Shown here in pieces: positions 62,837 to 64,000 of a stretch of DNA of 64,000 nt. The notes under the pieces are model-generated. The model made no database searches. It worked only from the letters and a program-made list of their open reading frames with translations, and had not been told where the DNA came from. Source of the DNA: an uncultured Bacteroidales bacterium (GTDB lineage: Bacteria > Bacteroidota > Bacteroidia > Bacteroidales > UBA932); assembly GCA_944326325.1 (NCBI GenBank), contig CALVDQ010000003.1:98291-162290 (forward strand). The letters run 5' to 3'. The position numbers and the translations under genes were made by a program. Positions within the stretch are counted from its first letter, which is position 1. Each line of letters opens with the position of its first letter.

Positions 62837-63787
62837 ATGTTCTATATTCTTTCAATAATGTTCGGAGGCATCCTTGCAGGATACCTGATGAGAAACGCCA
62901 AGCCGGTGGTCCGACTGGGGAAATCAGGCTTCATTAATTTACTTGTCTGGGCAATGCTGTTCATTCTGGGGGCGGAAATCGGGTCAGACCCGGATTTCCT
63001 CGGAAAACTTTCCCGTCTTGGATTCCAGGCACTCGTGTTCGCGTCGGCCGGAGTATGCGGCAGTGTGGCAGCAGCTGTCCTTGTGCAGAAATTCCTGTCC
63101 GGAAAAGGGAAATGCATTGACGGAACGGTTGGGAGAACCGATTCTCCGGACAGTTTCTGGCGCAGCATGAGAGGAACCCTTGCAGTGCTCGCCTTTTTCG
63201 TAGCGGGGTGTGCGGCCGGACAGGCAGGTATCATTCCGGCGAATATGAAAGAAAGCAATATAGCCATGTATACCCTGTACATCCTCATGTTTTCGGTCGG
63301 CCTCGGAATAGGAAGCAACCCGGAACTGAAGACCATACTAAGAAGCCTTGACATCAGCCTTCTGGCACTCCCGTTGGCCAGCATTCTCGGGACTCTCGCT
63401 TTCTCGGCGGCAGCAGGCCTTTTCATGAAAGACAGGGAACTGACAGACTGTCTCGCCATAGGCAGCGGCATGGGGTATTATTCCCTTTCATCCATCCTCA
63501 TATCACAGTATAAGGAAGCTACCTCAGGAGCCCTGCTGGCCGCCGAACTCGGGACCGTGGCGCTGCTGTCAAATATCTTCAGGGAAATGATCACACTAAT
63601 CGGCACCCCTTTCATGGCCAGGAAATTCGGGCCTCTGGCTCCTGTTGCGTCCGCCGGAGCTACGGCAATGGATGTCTGTCTGCCCGTAATCCTGAAATAC
63701 ACAGGGAATTCCATGCTGCCGGCCGCCGTGATCAGCGGGATCGTGTCAGATTTCAGCGTTCCATTGCTTGTGACCCTGTTCTGCTGA
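62837..63787 (+). CDS. lysO: Lysine exporter LysO family protein
   Basis: Polytopic membrane protein (316 residues, about eight helices) of the LysO/YbjE family, which exports L-lysine and confers resistance to its analogues. The N-terminal LysO part has SIMFGGILAGYLMRN and MLFILGAEIGSD. The C-terminal half has LTDCLAIGSGMGYYSLSSILISQ and GTVALLSNIFREMITL, both typical. I start at ATG 62837 (MFYILSIMFGG). The actual substrate here is inferred from the family. Confidence 0.88.
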   Translation: MFYILSIMFGGILAGYLMRNAKPVVRLGKSGFINLLVWAMLFILGAEIGSDPDFLGKLSRLGFQALVFASAGVCGSVAAAVLVQKFLSGKGKCIDGTVGRTDSPDSFWRSMRGTLAVLAFFVAGCAAGQAGIIPANMKESNIAMYTLYILMFSVGLGIGSNPELKTILRSLDISLLALPLASILGTLAFSAAAGLFMKDRELTDCLAIGSGMGYYSLSSILISQYKEATSGALLAAELGTVALLSNIFREMITLIGTPFMARKFGPLAPVASAGATAMDVCLPVILKYTGNSMLPAAVISGIVSDFSVPLLVTLFC

Positions 63788-63883
63788 ATTTTACTATATG
63801 CTCTCTTCCCTTAACTTCCAAACATTTATGCCGGCAAGCCAAATATAACTGTTTTCGCTCAATTTTCAGCCGTTTTTGAGGAC

Positions 63884-63916
63884 AAAAAAAGAGAGTCACA
63901 TTTCTGTAACTCTCTC
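63884..63916 (-). terminator. Terminator of the (truncated) tRNA-Phe gene
   Basis: On the minus strand GAGAGT-tacagaaatgtg-ACTCTC (with some extra pairing) is followed by T7. It sits 9 bp downstream of the tRNA 3' end. Confidence 0.75.
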
Positions 63917-63924
63917 ATTTCCAG

Positions 63925-63970
63925 TGGTGTCACCGGGAATCGAACCAGGGACACAAGGATTTTCAGTCCT
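63925..63970 (-). pseudogene. 3' half of a tRNA-Phe (GAA) gene; possible attachment site
   Basis: From the anticodon stem to the discriminator A the sequence is a tRNA: stem AGGA/TCCT, loop CTGAAAA (anticodon GAA), T-loop TTCGATT, acceptor strand TGACACC-A. Upstream of the anticodon stem, the D-arm and the 5' acceptor strand (expected GGTGTCA) are missing; the next 30 bases bear no resemblance. Thirty bases remain in the window, enough for the normal 26-nt 5' part, so this is not simple clipping. A tRNA 3' half with its native terminator is what integration into a tRNA gene leaves at the distal junction. Confidence 0.75.
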
Positions 63971-63978
63971 AAATATTG

Positions 63979-63995
63979 CAATAGTTACTCTATTG
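63979..63995. repeat. Inverted repeat next to the truncated tRNA-Phe
   Basis: CAATAG-agtaa-CTATTG, a perfect 6-bp inverted repeat 8 bp from the point where tRNA homology ends. It could be an arm or core site for a tyrosine recombinase. Confidence 0.4.
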
Positions 63996-64000
63996 ATATT

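Noticed and set aside
63925..64000. Complete tRNA-Phe gene at the right edge
   Set aside because: The 5' 26 nt of a tRNA would fit inside the window, but the sequence there does not pair with the acceptor strand and has no D-arm.

Overview
The window looks like the chromosome of a gut-type Bacteroidota, most likely order Bacteroidales. Three lines of evidence support this. The family set is typical: DUF4290, DUF4831, DUF3822, DUF4861, PCMD and FISUMP proteins, a 56-residue 2[4Fe-4S] ferredoxin, and the FtsK/LolA-like and rpsF-rpsR-rplI blocks. The promoters are phylum-specific, with a TAnnTTTG -7 box about 19-20 bp from a TTTG -33 box. GC is moderate (roughly 50-55% by eye) with heavy use of AGG for arginine. 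Genus is not resolved. Most of the window is ordinary core genome, packed in short operons on both strands.

Layout. 1-795: 3' part of atpG. 857-1492: TRIC-type channel. 1582-6892 (minus): four-gene heme-dechelatase cluster of hmuSTUV type, without hmuY or hmuR beside it. 7084-11516: glycosyltransferase, TrkA and a Uup-like ABC-F protein. 11555-12844: anaerobic sulfatase-maturating-enzyme-like radical SAM. 13110-13898: ferritin convergent with a small ferredoxin. 14083-16332: DUF1573 lipoprotein plus a 10-TM metal exporter. 16335-19557 (minus): two related outer-membrane barrels plus a PCMD lipoprotein. 19885-24126: topoisomerase IV subunit B, PlsC-type acyltransferase and acyl-CoA ligase. 24136-25177: wreckage of a polysaccharide-utilisation locus (hybrid two-component regulator and GH2 remnants). 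25279-29991 (minus): rpsF-rpsR-rplI, pepD, DUF4831 and an LpxL-like acyltransferase. 30130-31788: POT peptide transporter. 31886-36317: LacI regulator divergent from kdgK, a KHG/KDPG aldolase and an ExuT-like transporter, the lower part of hexuronate catabolism. 36500-38943: grpE-dnaJ, rplS with a structured leader, tRNA-Arg.

38998-43766 (minus): two operons, DUF4861-ybaK-yhhQ-radical SAM (7-deazapurine salvage context) and hypothetical-DUF3822-rsmD. 43912-49969: nrnA, two FKBP lipoproteins, MATE pump, Cmk-like kinase, serine hydrolase. 49915-53205 (minus): ackA-ptb-buk, acyl-phosphate to acid with ATP formation. 53359-58715: short ComEC, ApbE (minus), FISUMP lipoprotein, LemA and two TPM proteins. 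58730-62635 (minus): DUF4290-ftsK-LolA-like. 62837-63787: LysO-type exporter. The window ends in the 3' half of a tRNA-Phe gene whose 5' half has been replaced by foreign-looking sequence, which suggests an integrated element starts just beyond the right edge.

The best leads are the truncated tRNA-Phe junction (63925-63995), the collapsed PUL scar (24136-25177), the radical SAM protein with a C-x4-C-x2-C cluster motif next to the queuosine-precursor transporter, the stand-alone hmuSTUV cluster with a hairpin leader, a ComEC reduced to its channel core, and two ribosomal-protein leader hairpins. I found no CRISPR array, insertion sequence or complete mobile element.
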